In this document: piece after piece, positions 7,503-14,894 of the stretch
How positions within the stretch are numbered: the first letter of the stretch is position 1
Layout of the letters: each line of letters starts with the position of its first letter
NCBI GenBank assembly: GCA_036397815.1
Contig: DASWIE010000108.1
Location: forward strand, 1 to 14,894
From: DASQFY01 sp036397815
GTDB taxonomy: Bacteria > Chloroflexota > Limnocylindria > QHBO01
Reading direction: 5' to 3'
DNA: 14,894 nucleotides
Notes under the pieces: model-generated
Told to the model about the DNA's origin: nothing
Databases searched by the model: none
Seen by the model: the letters and a program-made list of their open reading frames with translations, nothing else
Position numbers and translations under genes: made by a program

Positions 7503-7792
7503 GCGACCTGGACGAGGCCGGACAGGCTGGCGCCGATGCCGGCCCATCGGTGCTGGAAGTCGGGAGCGAGCGAGTAGTAGATGAAGGTGCCCTGGCGCTC
7601 GCTGCTCAGGACGCCGGCCTCGCGCAGGACCTTGAGGTGATGGCTGACGGTCGGCTGGCTGACGTCGCAGCACTCGGTGAAGTCACAGGCGCAGACGGCG
7701 CCCGGCGCGGCGGAGAGCTGGCGAATGATCGACAGCCGGACCGGGTCCGCGAGGGCGGCCAGGAGCTGGACGTCGGGGTCTGTGGCCTTCAT
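7499..7792 (-). CDS. arsR: ArsR/SmtB-family arsenic-responsive repressor
   Basis: 97 residues with a winged helix-turn-helix: LAALADPVRLSIIRQL, then VSQPTVSHHLKVLREAGVL as the recognition region, then the wing RQGTFIYYSL. Cysteines at 34, 36, 41 and 42 (VCACDFTECCD) form the probable As(III)/Sb(III) site just before the recognition helix. The family binds as a dimer to its own promoter and lets go on metalloid binding. The start at 7792 is chosen because an upstream ATG at 7819 lies inside the promoter spacer and so cannot be on the mRNA. From the -10 position the transcript should start only a few bases before this ATG, so it is almost leaderless. The stop overlaps the arsM start. Confidence 0.92.
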   Translation of the reverse strand: MKATDPDVQLLAALADPVRLSIIRQLSAAPGAVCACDFTECCDVSQPTVSHHLKVLREAGVLSSERQGTFIYYSLAPDFQHRWAGIGASLSGLVQVA

Positions 7793-7802
7793 GTTACGAC
7801 GT

Positions 7803-7831
7803 ACTATATCGGCAAACATCTATATTGACAA
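7803..7831 (-). promoter_or_regulatory. arsR-arsM promoter
   Basis: On the minus strand, TTGTCA (7831-7826) and TATAGT (7808-7803) are separated by exactly 17 bases, close to the sigma-70 consensus. The -10 ends about 11 bases before the arsR ATG at 7792, leaving a 5' leader of only a few bases. It stands in an AT-rich island within otherwise GC-rich DNA. Confidence 0.75.
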
Positions 7832-7842
7832 GTATGAATATG
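7821..7842. promoter_or_regulatory. Probable ArsR operator between divergent promoters
   Basis: The arms TATATTGA (7821-7828) and TGAATATG (7835-7842) form an imperfect inverted repeat (6 of 8 pairs) with a 6-base spacer, like the AT-rich 'ATATTGA..TCAATAT' boxes bound by ArsR/SmtB proteins. It covers the -35 elements of both the arsR promoter and the divergent plus-strand promoter, so one bound repressor could block both. Confidence 0.6.
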
Positions 7843-7853
7843 TGGGCTAGGGT
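7825..7853 (+). promoter_or_regulatory. Divergent plus-strand promoter sharing the arsR -35 region
   Basis: TTGACA (7825-7830, perfect consensus) and TAGGGT (7848-7853) are spaced by 17 bases on the plus strand. The -35 overlaps the minus-strand TTGTCA base for base because TTGACAA reads TTGTCAA on the other strand. It points towards the small ORFs at 7889-8142. The -10 matches consensus less well (TAGGGT), so this promoter may be the weaker of the two. Confidence 0.5.
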
Positions 7854-7888
7854 CTGGACCGATACGAACTTCAAGAGGTTGCCTTCCG

Positions 7889-8047
7889 ATGGATCTGGGT
7901 CTCGAGCTCTTCATCCCCCTGCACGAAGCCGAGCTGGAGCGCGGCGTCCGCGCCCGCCGTCAGGTAGCGGCCCTCCCGCGCTGCCGCCACCGGCTCCTGG
8001 GAATCATCCCGATCACGAAGACCCGCCCGAGTGGCTGCGCGGCCTGA
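7889..8047 (+). CDS. Candidate 52-residue small protein downstream of the ArsR-controlled promoter
   Basis: ATG to TGA, opening MDLGLELFIPLHEAELE, then arginine-rich (RGVRARRQ), then LLGIIPITKTRPSGCAA. About 86% of its third codon positions are G or C, as in the real genes here. AAGAGG lies about ten bases before the ATG. It is the first ORF after the plus-strand promoter and ends 29 bases before the Cys-rich peptide ORF. No family is recognised. It could be a real small protein, a truncated gene, or a GC-driven open frame; another frame across its 3' end is also open. Confidence is low to moderate. Confidence 0.35.
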   Translation: MDLGLELFIPLHEAELERGVRARRQVAALPRCRHRLLGIIPITKTRPSGCAA

Positions 8048-8076
8048 CCGGGCATGAGTCGCGTGGGAGGGAGGTG

Positions 8077-8142
8077 ATGAGCGTGCACTCAAGCAGTTGC
8101 GACGATGGTTGCCAGGGTGGCTGCGACTGCGGCTGCTGCTAG
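8077..8142 (+). CDS. 21-residue cysteine-rich peptide (possible metallothionein-like or modified peptide)
   Basis: The ORF encodes 21 residues with cysteines at 8, 12, 16, 18, 20 and 21 and the tail GCDCGCC. Spacings are CX3C, CX3C, CXC, CXCC; aspartates and glycines fill most gaps. Six thiols in 21 residues is the composition of a soft-metal chelator, or of a ribosomally made modified peptide. GGAGGGAGG (8066-8074) precedes the ATG at a short 2-base spacing, counted from its last G. The stop is 7 bases before a terminator-like hairpin. Upstream lies a promoter overlapping the ArsR operator, so expression may respond to arsenite. I know of no named family with this sequence. The frame is also open upstream, so it could be the end of a longer protein. 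Confidence 0.5.
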   Translation: MSVHSSSCDDGCQGGCDCGCC

Positions 8143-8149
8143 ATCAGCT

Positions 8150-8182
8150 GGGACCGGCTCTTCGACGCGTGGAGCCGGTCCC
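8150..8182 (+). terminator. Hairpin after the Cys-rich peptide ORF
   Basis: A perfect 11-bp inverted repeat, GGGACCGGCTC/GAGCCGGTCCC, with an 11-base loop starts 7 bases after the peptide stop codon. The following bases (GTTCGTCG, then CTTGTT) have only scattered Ts. Its GC-rich stem and its position suggest a Rho-independent terminator closing the small plus-strand unit. Confidence 0.6.
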
Positions 8183-8206
8183 GTTCGTCGCCCCTTGTTG
8201 GGTGGC

Positions 8207-8372
8207 GTTCCTGCCATACGCCCGTCCGGGGACTATCAGGCTGAGTTTCCTTGCGCATATTCGGCCGGGGCGGCGGACGTGAGCGTGGCCTCGGCGGGTC
8301 ATCGGCCGAAATGGGTCCCAACACAGCCGGACACCGCGCCCAAAAGTCTGTGGATGGGCAAATGGCAGGAAC
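8207..8372. repeat. 166-bp element with imperfect terminal inverted repeats
   Basis: The outer 35 bases at each end are inverted copies matching at 26 of 35 positions; the outermost 11 are perfect (GTTCCTGCCAT at 8207-8217, ATGGCAGGAAC at 8362-8372). Inside, CTATCAGGC (8233-8241) and ATCGGCCGAAAT (8301-8312) both recur in inverted orientation in the 13396-13646 repeat region. No convincing gene lies inside. It may be a miniature mobile element or a composite of intergenic palindromic repeats. Confidence 0.6.
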
Positions 8373-8391
8373 ATCGGTCCGCGTGAGGGCA

Positions 8392-8420
8392 TTGACGTGC
8401 GGCCCGCGCGGGCGTAACGT
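8392..8420 (+). promoter_or_regulatory. Promoter upstream of the RNHCP leader, within a dyad
   Basis: TTGACG (8392-8397) and TAACGT (8415-8420) are spaced by 17 bases. The region from TTGACGTGCGG to CCGCGCGTCAA (8392-8432) forms a partial inverted repeat over the whole promoter, which could be a regulator site. Transcription would start at about 8427 and include the leader ORF. Confidence 0.5.
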
Positions 8421-8456
8421 CCCGCGCGTCAACACCGCTGAAATCGGAGGTATGAG

Positions 8457-8513
8457 ATGGCAAGCACCGCAGGGACGGTCCTCGCCGCGTCGCGCCTCCG
8501 GAACGGAAGCTGA
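8457..8513 (+). CDS. 18-codon leader peptide with an RLR motif
   Basis: MASTAGTVLAASRLRNGS then TGA. GGAGG (8446-8450) stands six bases before this ATG, an ideal spacing; another ATG at 8452 is only one base away and less likely. A promoter lies about 30 bases upstream of the start and a terminator-like hairpin begins 33 bases after the stop. Leader peptides with Arg-X-Arg motifs are known to stall ribosomes in the presence of macrolides (for example the ErmD leader), and this one has R13-L14-R15 near its end. A regulatory role for the RNHCP gene downstream is inference. Confidence 0.45.
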   Translation: MASTAGTVLAASRLRNGS

Positions 8514-8546
8514 CCAGCCGCTGCATCACCCCCGCAGCCTGAGATA

Positions 8547-8566
8547 GCCGTCCCGACCGGGACGGC
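8547..8566 (+). terminator. Attenuator-like terminator hairpin before the RNHCP gene
   Basis: GCCGTCCC/GGGACGGC makes a perfect 8-bp stem with a GACC loop, followed by CTCGTTGTT. A second copy of the 3' arm, GGGACGG at 8472-8478 inside the leader ORF, could instead pair with CCGTCCC (8548-8554) and break the hairpin. It may end a short leader transcript or act as a conditional terminator. Confidence 0.55.
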
Positions 8567-8585
8567 CTCGTTGTTGACAGGCCCT

Positions 8586-8659
8586 CATCGGGTCCAAGCA
8601 GACGGAAGCCGGGCGCGCGACGCGGAAGCGTCTCCGTCCCACCCTTCTCAAGCCCGATG
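8586..8659 (+). promoter_or_regulatory. Folded 5' leader in front of the RNHCP start
   Basis: CATCGGG (8586-8592) pairs with CCCGATG (8653-8659), and nested inside GACGGA (8601-8606) pairs with TCCGTC (8633-8638). The last base of the outer stem is the first base of the GGGAG ribosome-binding site (8659-8663). The fold could therefore influence translation of the next gene. The pairings were found by eye; no energy was calculated. Confidence 0.35.
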
Positions 8660-8670
8660 GGAGACACCGC

Positions 8671-9018
8671 TTGAAGCGTCCGCAATCCTTCCGCTGCGCG
8701 CATTGCCGGCTCGACGTCCCGACCGATGCGCCAGGCACCCAGCATCGCAACCACTGCCCGTCCTGCCTGTGGTCGCGTCACGTCGACGCGCGCCCGGGCG
8801 ACCGCGCCTTGTCCGATGACTGCGGCTCCGCCATGGAGCCGATCGCCATCAGCGTCCGCGGCAACGGCGAGTGGGTGCTCATCCACCGCTGCACCGGCTG
8901 CGGTGAGCTGAAGTCGAACCGCGCCGCGGGCGACGACTCGCCGCTGCTCCTGCTGCGGCTGGCCGTCCGTCCCCTGGCGATGCCGCCCTTCCCGCTGGAC
9001 CTCCTGGCGCAGGTCTGA
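8671..9018 (+). CDS. RNHCP domain protein (zinc-ribbon type)
   Basis: 115 residues. The family signature RNHCPSCLWSRHVD (26-39) is intact, preceded by CAHC (9-12) and followed by DCGSAMEP (C51) and HRCTGCGELKSNR (C74, C77). The three CXXC pairs suggest two zinc knuckles. RNHCP proteins are small, found mostly in Gram-positive bacteria, and their function is not established; a nucleic-acid or ribosome role is a guess. The start is TTG with GGGAG seven bases upstream; family members typically begin a few residues before the first CXXC, as here. The C-terminal 25 residues are a proline- and leucine-rich extension. The upstream leader region suggests conditional expression. Confidence 0.88.
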   Translation: MKRPQSFRCAHCRLDVPTDAPGTQHRNHCPSCLWSRHVDARPGDRALSDDCGSAMEPIAISVRGNGEWVLIHRCTGCGELKSNRAAGDDSPLLLLRLAVRPLAMPPFPLDLLAQV

Positions 9019-9037
9019 ACGGATGAAGGACCGATGC

Positions 9038-9069
9038 GTCCCGGCCCGCACACGTCGGCGGGCCCGGAC
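9038..9069 (+). terminator. Long hairpin after the RNHCP gene
   Basis: GTCCCGGCCCGC (9038-9049) and GCGGGCCCGGAC (9058-9069) pair at 11 of 12 positions around an 8-base loop, starting 19 bases after the RNHCP stop. No T-run follows. It may end the RNHCP transcript. It also lies just before TAGCAT at 9077-9082, the likely -10 of the next gene. Confidence 0.45.
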
Positions 9070-9088
9070 GTTCGCATAGCATCTCGCC

Positions 9089-9537
9089 GTGGAGACCACC
9101 TCGAGGCGTCGACGCGTGGCCAGTGTGGCGGCCCTGGGCGGCGCCATCGGCGCCGTCGCGGTCGACGTGCTCTACATCGCGGCGATCATTCAGCAGGGCG
9201 TGACGCCGCCCGGCTTCCGCGTTCCGTTCGTGGCCATCTGGATTGCCGTGGCGGCTTTGCTCGCCGGCATCGGCGCCTTCACCTGGGATCCACGGCGGCG
9301 CGCGCAGCTTCTGGCCGTTTCGGCCGCTTGGCTGCTCACGCTGGCGGTGCCGGCGATGTTCTCGATCGGCGTGCCGCTCTTCATCTGCGCGATGGCGGTG
9401 GGCCTCGGGGCAACGCGGGCGGCAGAGGAGCTCCGCCTGCCGTGGTGGGTCATCCTGCTGACGCCAACCCTGCTGGTAGCCGCTGCGGGGGTGATCCTCT
9501 TCGCGGGCTTCGCGCTTACGCCGGGGCTGAACGACCC

Positions 9538-9541
<4 letters not shown>
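9089..9541 (+). CDS. Small membrane protein of unknown function
   Basis: 150 residues with a basic N-terminus (SRRRR) and four or five hydrophobic segments at about 12-34, 46-65, 74-108 and 119-142. No family is recognised. The GTG start has no Shine-Dalgarno sequence, but TAGCAT lies six bases upstream in the position of a -10 box, so translation may begin at the first base of a leaderless transcript; no convincing -35 was seen. Its stop codon overlaps that of clpB on the other strand: the shared CTAG at 9538-9541 contains both TAGs. The overlap makes the convergent pair unusually tight. Confidence 0.65.
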
Positions 9542-12189
<2,648 letters not shown>

Positions 12190-12297
12190 CGGGTTTCCTC
12201 AGGGTCGCACGGATTGGTAACCGAGCGCTAAGTGCCGGGTAAGCGGGTCGGCGCTAGCGTGGCAGGCCTGCGCTTCCATCAACCGCGGAGGTTTCAG

Positions 12298-13338
12298 ATG
12301 CACCGCCCACGCCGACTGGTCAGCGCAGGATGCGCCTTGGTCCTCGTCGCCACAACTGCTGCAGGGGCCGCGGCGGGGACGCCCGCGGATGGAGGGCCCC
12401 TGATCGGGATCGACGAGGCAGGCGGATTCGTGGCGGCCGGCGAGCGGGTGACGGCACAGGGCGCGGTGGTCGCCACGTTCCGGTCGGAGACCGCTACGGT
12501 CGCCGTGATCGGGGGGCGCGGCTCAGCGGTCTCTTTCCACCACGCGCCACCCGCACCCGGCCGGCCTGCAACGCTGCAGGTCTCGATGAGTGCGAGACGG
12601 CCAAAGACCGCGACCGATGCCTCGGCCTACCGCGATTCGGGTCGCACGCTGGTGGACGACCTGGTAATGCTCGGCATGAGGCGTGAGGATGCGGAGCGCG
12701 AGTTCGGGGAGCTGGCCACCCTGGACGGGGGCGGCTCGGCGGTGACGTCGAAGCAGCTCCTAATGGTCGCCGGCTCTCCATCAGCCGCTCAGACGGTGTC
12801 GGCGCCGGCGGTGGCGACGCAGGCGGCTGGGACGCCGTATGACACCCAGTGCGCGAACATCAGCGTCGGCGGCGGGAAGATCACCGGCTACGGCTGCTCG
12901 ACCTTCTTCCTCGTGCATCAGAACGGGAGCGACTGGTGGCTGATGACGAAGATGAAGGTCTCGGCTCACTCCAGCGACGAGTCGTGGTTCTCACCGAAGC
13001 GCCTGACCCAGCTCGGATGGCGGATCACATGGGGAGCGGGCAACGTCCTGCACGACTGGGACCCCTACACCACCCAGCCGGTAGGCCAGTGCGTGACGCT
13101 GACCGTGAAGTCCAGCTCGCCGTGGGCGGACGTCTCGGTGCAGGGCAACGTCTGCCCCAACTCCCTTGGCCCCTGGTCCGTCACAACGGCACGCAGCGGC
13201 GGAATCTGGAACGGGATGGAGCGCGGAACCGACTATGAAGGCGCCCTGGCCACGCAGGCGGTGCACAGCCCACCCGGTGCCGCGGCGGCGTTCCAGAGCG
13301 CGTGGACGCTGAGCTATTGCGACATGTGGTGCAACTGA
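12298..13338 (+). CDS. Secreted cysteine-containing protein of unknown family
   Basis: 346 residues. A Sec signal peptide is clear: basic MHRPRRL, hydrophobic core ALVLVATTAAGAAA, probable cleavage near residue 26. The mature protein has an acidic-helical middle (RREDAEREFGELATL), an Ala/Val/Thr linker, and a Trp-rich C-terminal half with six cysteines (TQCANIS, YGCST, GQCVTL, GNVCPN, SYCDMWCN), enough for three disulfides. The pattern recalls beta-rich extracellular proteins, but no family is recognised. The ATG at 12298 was chosen over an in-frame GTG at 12232 because GGAGG lies six bases upstream and the signal peptide starts there. It is divergent from clpB across 108 bases. Confidence 0.8.
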   Translation: MHRPRRLVSAGCALVLVATTAAGAAAGTPADGGPLIGIDEAGGFVAAGERVTAQGAVVATFRSETATVAVIGGRGSAVSFHHAPPAPGRPATLQVSMSARRPKTATDASAYRDSGRTLVDDLVMLGMRREDAEREFGELATLDGGGSAVTSKQLLMVAGSPSAAQTVSAPAVATQAAGTPYDTQCANISVGGGKITGYGCSTFFLVHQNGSDWWLMTKMKVSAHSSDESWFSPKRLTQLGWRITWGAGNVLHDWDPYTTQPVGQCVTLTVKSSSPWADVSVQGNVCPNSLGPWSVTTARSGGIWNGMERGTDYEGALATQAVHSPPGAAAAFQSAWTLSYCDMWCN

Positions 13339-13404
13339 CGGAGCGTCCCAGCCCGTGGGGCTAATGACCGCGATGCCTGCGATTCGCGGCCGGATTCCCA
13401 GCAG

Positions 13405-13421
13405 GTGGTCCGGCCGACCAC
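13405..13421. repeat. 17-bp near-perfect palindrome
   Basis: GTGGTCCGGCCGACCAC consists of GTGGTC/GACCAC arms around CGGCC. A wider pair, TCCCAGC (13396-13402) and GCTGGGA (13465-13471), brackets it. The stretch 13433-13457 holds ATTTCGGCCGAT and GCCTGATAG, which recur inverted in the 8207-8372 element. Confidence 0.5.
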
Positions 13422-13460
13422 GATTCCGGCTGATTTCGGCCGATTCGTGCCTGATAGCCC

Positions 13461-13485
13461 CCCGGCTGGGACTTCCCGGCTGGGA
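13461..13485. repeat. 14-bp direct repeat
   Basis: CCCGGCTGGGA occurs at 13461-13471 and again at 13475-13485, a 14-base period, directly before the first 72-bp unit. Confidence 0.7.
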
Positions 13486-13487
13486 TT

Positions 13488-13646
13488 GCCACTCCTGGTG
13501 GCATTACGACCATCGAGCGATGCTGGACCAGTCGCAGATGCCGGTTCGGCGGTCATTCCGCCACTCCTGCTGGCCGATCGACCGAGGAACCGCCATTGGC
13601 GCGCCACCTTCGGCGGTTCGATCGTCAGAATGCCACTCCTGGTGGC
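13488..13646. repeat. Three palindromic repeat cores at exact 72-bp spacing
   Basis: Cores start at 13488, 13560 and 13632: GCCACTCCTGGTGGC, GCCACTCCTGCTGGC (one mismatch) and GCCACTCCTGGTGGC. The 57 bases between cores are not clearly alike, although both end with TTCGGCGGT 7-14 bases before the next core. The first unit also shares 18 further bases with copy A at 163-195. No gene was found in 13339-13784; this array is its main content. It is unlike CRISPR because the repeats are too short. Confidence 0.75.
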
Positions 13647-13784
13647 AACGGGCGCCAAACGGGACGCTTGGCGGCAGCCTCCGTCCGCGCCGCAGCAGCC
13701 GGACGGCGCCAGCGGAAGCTCGCGTGAACTGAGCTTGACCGCAGGCCCGCCGCTGTCAGGCCAACCTCAAGCAGTCCGGTCGCG

Positions 13785-14861
13785 CTAGTGGACGCGGCCG
13801 CCATCGCGGGGATTGGGCTGGGAGTGCGCACTCAGCACCTTGGCAAGCTCATCGCGGGCCGTCTCGTCAAGAGTGGGCAGGACGACGCGCGCCCGGACGA
13901 TCAGGTCGCCCTTTCCGCCGCCTCGCTTCGGCAGTCCGCGGTCGCGGATGTGGATCTCCTGCCCATTCTGGGTGTTGGGCCGAATCCGCAGCCTCACCGT
14001 GCCGGTGGGCGTCTTGACCGGCACCTCCCCGCCCAGCATCGCTTCCGCCAGGGTGAGCGGCAGCTCGGTGACGAGATCGGCGCCGCGGCGCTCGAAGCGC
14101 GGATCGTCCTTGACGCGGACGTTGATCACCAGGTCGCCGGCCGGCGCCTGGTCGCCGCCCGGGATGGCGCCGCGGAGCTTGATCCTGGCGCCGTCGGCCA
14201 CGCCTGCCGGGATCTTGACCTGGAGCCTGCGGCCGTCGACGCTCACCATCCGCTCGGCGCCGCGGGCCACCTCGTCCAGGGTCACCTCCGCGGTGGCCTG
14301 CGCCTGCGGCGCGCTCACGCTCGAGCGCCTCACCGTACGGGCGCCGGTCCCGAGGTCTCCGAACTCGAAGAACTGCTCGGACCCGCCTCCGGTGCGCGCC
14401 GAGCTGCCGGCACCCATCGGTCTTGAACCCGGGCTCGAACCCGGTCTTGAACCCGGGCTTGAGCCCGAGCCTGCACCCTCGCCGAAGGCGTCACCGCCGA
14501 AGAAGGCGCGGAAGAAGTCGCTGAAGCCGCCGAGGTCCTCCGCGTTCACGCGACGGTATTCCCAGCGGGTGCCGCCGGGAGCGCCGCCGAACCCGGCCCA
14601 GTCGGTCGAGCCGCCGCCGAACCCGGCGTTCTCGTAGGCCTGCCAGTTGGCCCCCAGCTCGTCGTAGCGTTTGCGCTTCTCCGGATCGGAAAGGACCGCG
14701 TGCGCCTCGTTCGCCTCCTTGAAACGACGCTCGGCGTCGGCGTCGCCGGGGTTCTTGTCCGGATGGAGCTGGCGTGCCAGACGACGGTAGGCCTTCTTGA
14801 TCTCAGCCTGCGTCGCCCTCTTCGGCACGCCAAGGAGCTCGTAGTAGTCCTTGTACTCCAT
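13785..14861 (-). CDS. J-domain co-chaperone of the CbpA type (DnaJ family without zinc finger)
   Basis: 358 residues. The J domain (about 4-68) has HPD at 33-35 and the typical YYELLGV opening and YDELG close. A long Gly/Phe-rich linker (75-175) contains GGFSDFFRAFFGG and an arginine/serine/proline repeat. The substrate-binding C-terminal domains (185-330) have the usual LDEVARGAERMV, VKIPAGVADGARIKLRG, GDLVINVRVKDDPRFERRGADL and LRIRPNTQNGQ. No CXXCXGXG motif is present, which places it with CbpA/type II. It stimulates DnaK ATPase and would cooperate with ClpB. The ATG fits the family start. Only 33 bases lie upstream in the window, so dnaK or grpE before it cannot be checked. Confidence 0.93.
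   Translation of the reverse strand: MEYKDYYELLGVPKRATQAEIKKAYRRLARQLHPDKNPGDADAERRFKEANEAHAVLSDPEKRKRYDELGANWQAYENAGFGGGSTDWAGFGGAPGGTRWEYRRVNAEDLGGFSDFFRAFFGGDAFGEGAGSGSSPGSRPGSSPGSRPMGAGSSARTGGGSEQFFEFGDLGTGARTVRRSSVSAPQAQATAEVTLDEVARGAERMVSVDGRRLQVKIPAGVADGARIKLRGAIPGGDQAPAGDLVINVRVKDDPRFERRGADLVTELPLTLAEAMLGGEVPVKTPTGTVRLRIRPNTQNGQEIHIRDRGLPKRGGGKGDLIVRARVVLPTLDETARDELAKVLSAHSQPNPRDGGRVH
14422..14469 (-). repeat. Four 12-bp tandem units in the J-protein linker
   Basis: Units cttgaacccggg, ctcgaacccggt, cttgaacccggg and cttgagcccgag follow each other without gaps. They encode alternating PGSR and PGSS in residues about 132-147 of the linker. A multiple of three keeps the frame, so copy number can change without breaking the gene. 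Confidence 0.85.
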
Positions 14862-14894
14862 CTGGGTGGTCTGACCGCCCCGACCTACCGAGCC

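Noticed and set aside
7793..7819. Upstream ATG of arsR adding nine residues
   Set aside because: This ATG lies between the -35 and -10 boxes, so it would not be on the mRNA from that promoter; family members usually begin near MKATDPDV.
8299..9147. Minus-strand open frame of 282 codons
   Set aside because: It covers the antisense of the RNHCP gene, whose signature motif is intact, and it crosses the intergenic repeat; no domain is visible.
12190..12297. CIRCE or HAIR heat-shock operator and a sigma-70 promoter upstream of clpB
   Set aside because: Neither TTAGCACTC-type nor CTTGAGT-type inverted repeats are present, and the best -35/-10 pairs match consensus at only about half their positions.
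13488..13646. CRISPR array
   Set aside because: The repeated core is only 15 bases, the intervals are 57 bases, only three units exist and no cas gene is present.

Overview
The window is very GC-rich and densely coding, with strong G/C bias at third codon positions. It combines an F420-type flavin oxidoreductase, DUF6220-like membrane proteins, an RNHCP zinc-ribbon protein and several starts that look leaderless. This suggests an uncultured soil or freshwater Chloroflexota (Limnocylindria-like) or an actinobacterium. The phylum is inferred from gene style; no rRNA or other phylogenetic marker is present.

Layout. Bases 1-82 hold the N-terminus of an LLM-class flavin oxidoreductase, minus strand, running off the left edge. 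Bases 83-602 are a gene-poor stretch with a dispersed palindromic repeat, a 35-bp copy of part of arsM and a possible decayed secreted-protein gene. From 7792 down to 603 all genes lie on the minus strand: arsR, arsM, a large membrane histidine kinase, its NarL/FixJ response regulator, then four small or medium membrane proteins ending in a 402-residue histidine-containing polytopic protein. Four junctions are overlapping or nearly touching (arsR/arsM, kinase/regulator, and the last two membrane-protein junctions).

The arsR promoter shares its -35 region and a probable ArsR operator with a divergent plus-strand promoter. That promoter leads to one or two very small ORFs. The second encodes a 21-residue peptide with six cysteines, behind a strong ribosome-binding site and followed 7 bases later by an 11-bp terminator-like hairpin. 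This compact unit is the best candidate here for something undescribed: a small metalloid-binding or modified peptide under arsenic control, beside an arsenite methyltransferase that also carries an extra cysteine-rich tail.

Bases 8183-8670 hold a 166-bp inverted-repeat element, then a promoter, an 18-codon leader ORF with an RLR motif, and a hairpin whose 5' arm can also pair with a segment inside the leader ORF. This looks like a ribosome-controlled attenuator ahead of the RNHCP gene. A small membrane protein follows, meeting clpB tail to tail with overlapping stop codons. Divergent from clpB is a secreted, cysteine-containing protein of unknown family. Bases 13339-13784 hold more copies of the palindromic repeat, three of them exactly 72 bp apart. 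The window ends with a CbpA-type J-domain co-chaperone on the minus strand, so disaggregase and co-chaperone genes lie close together.
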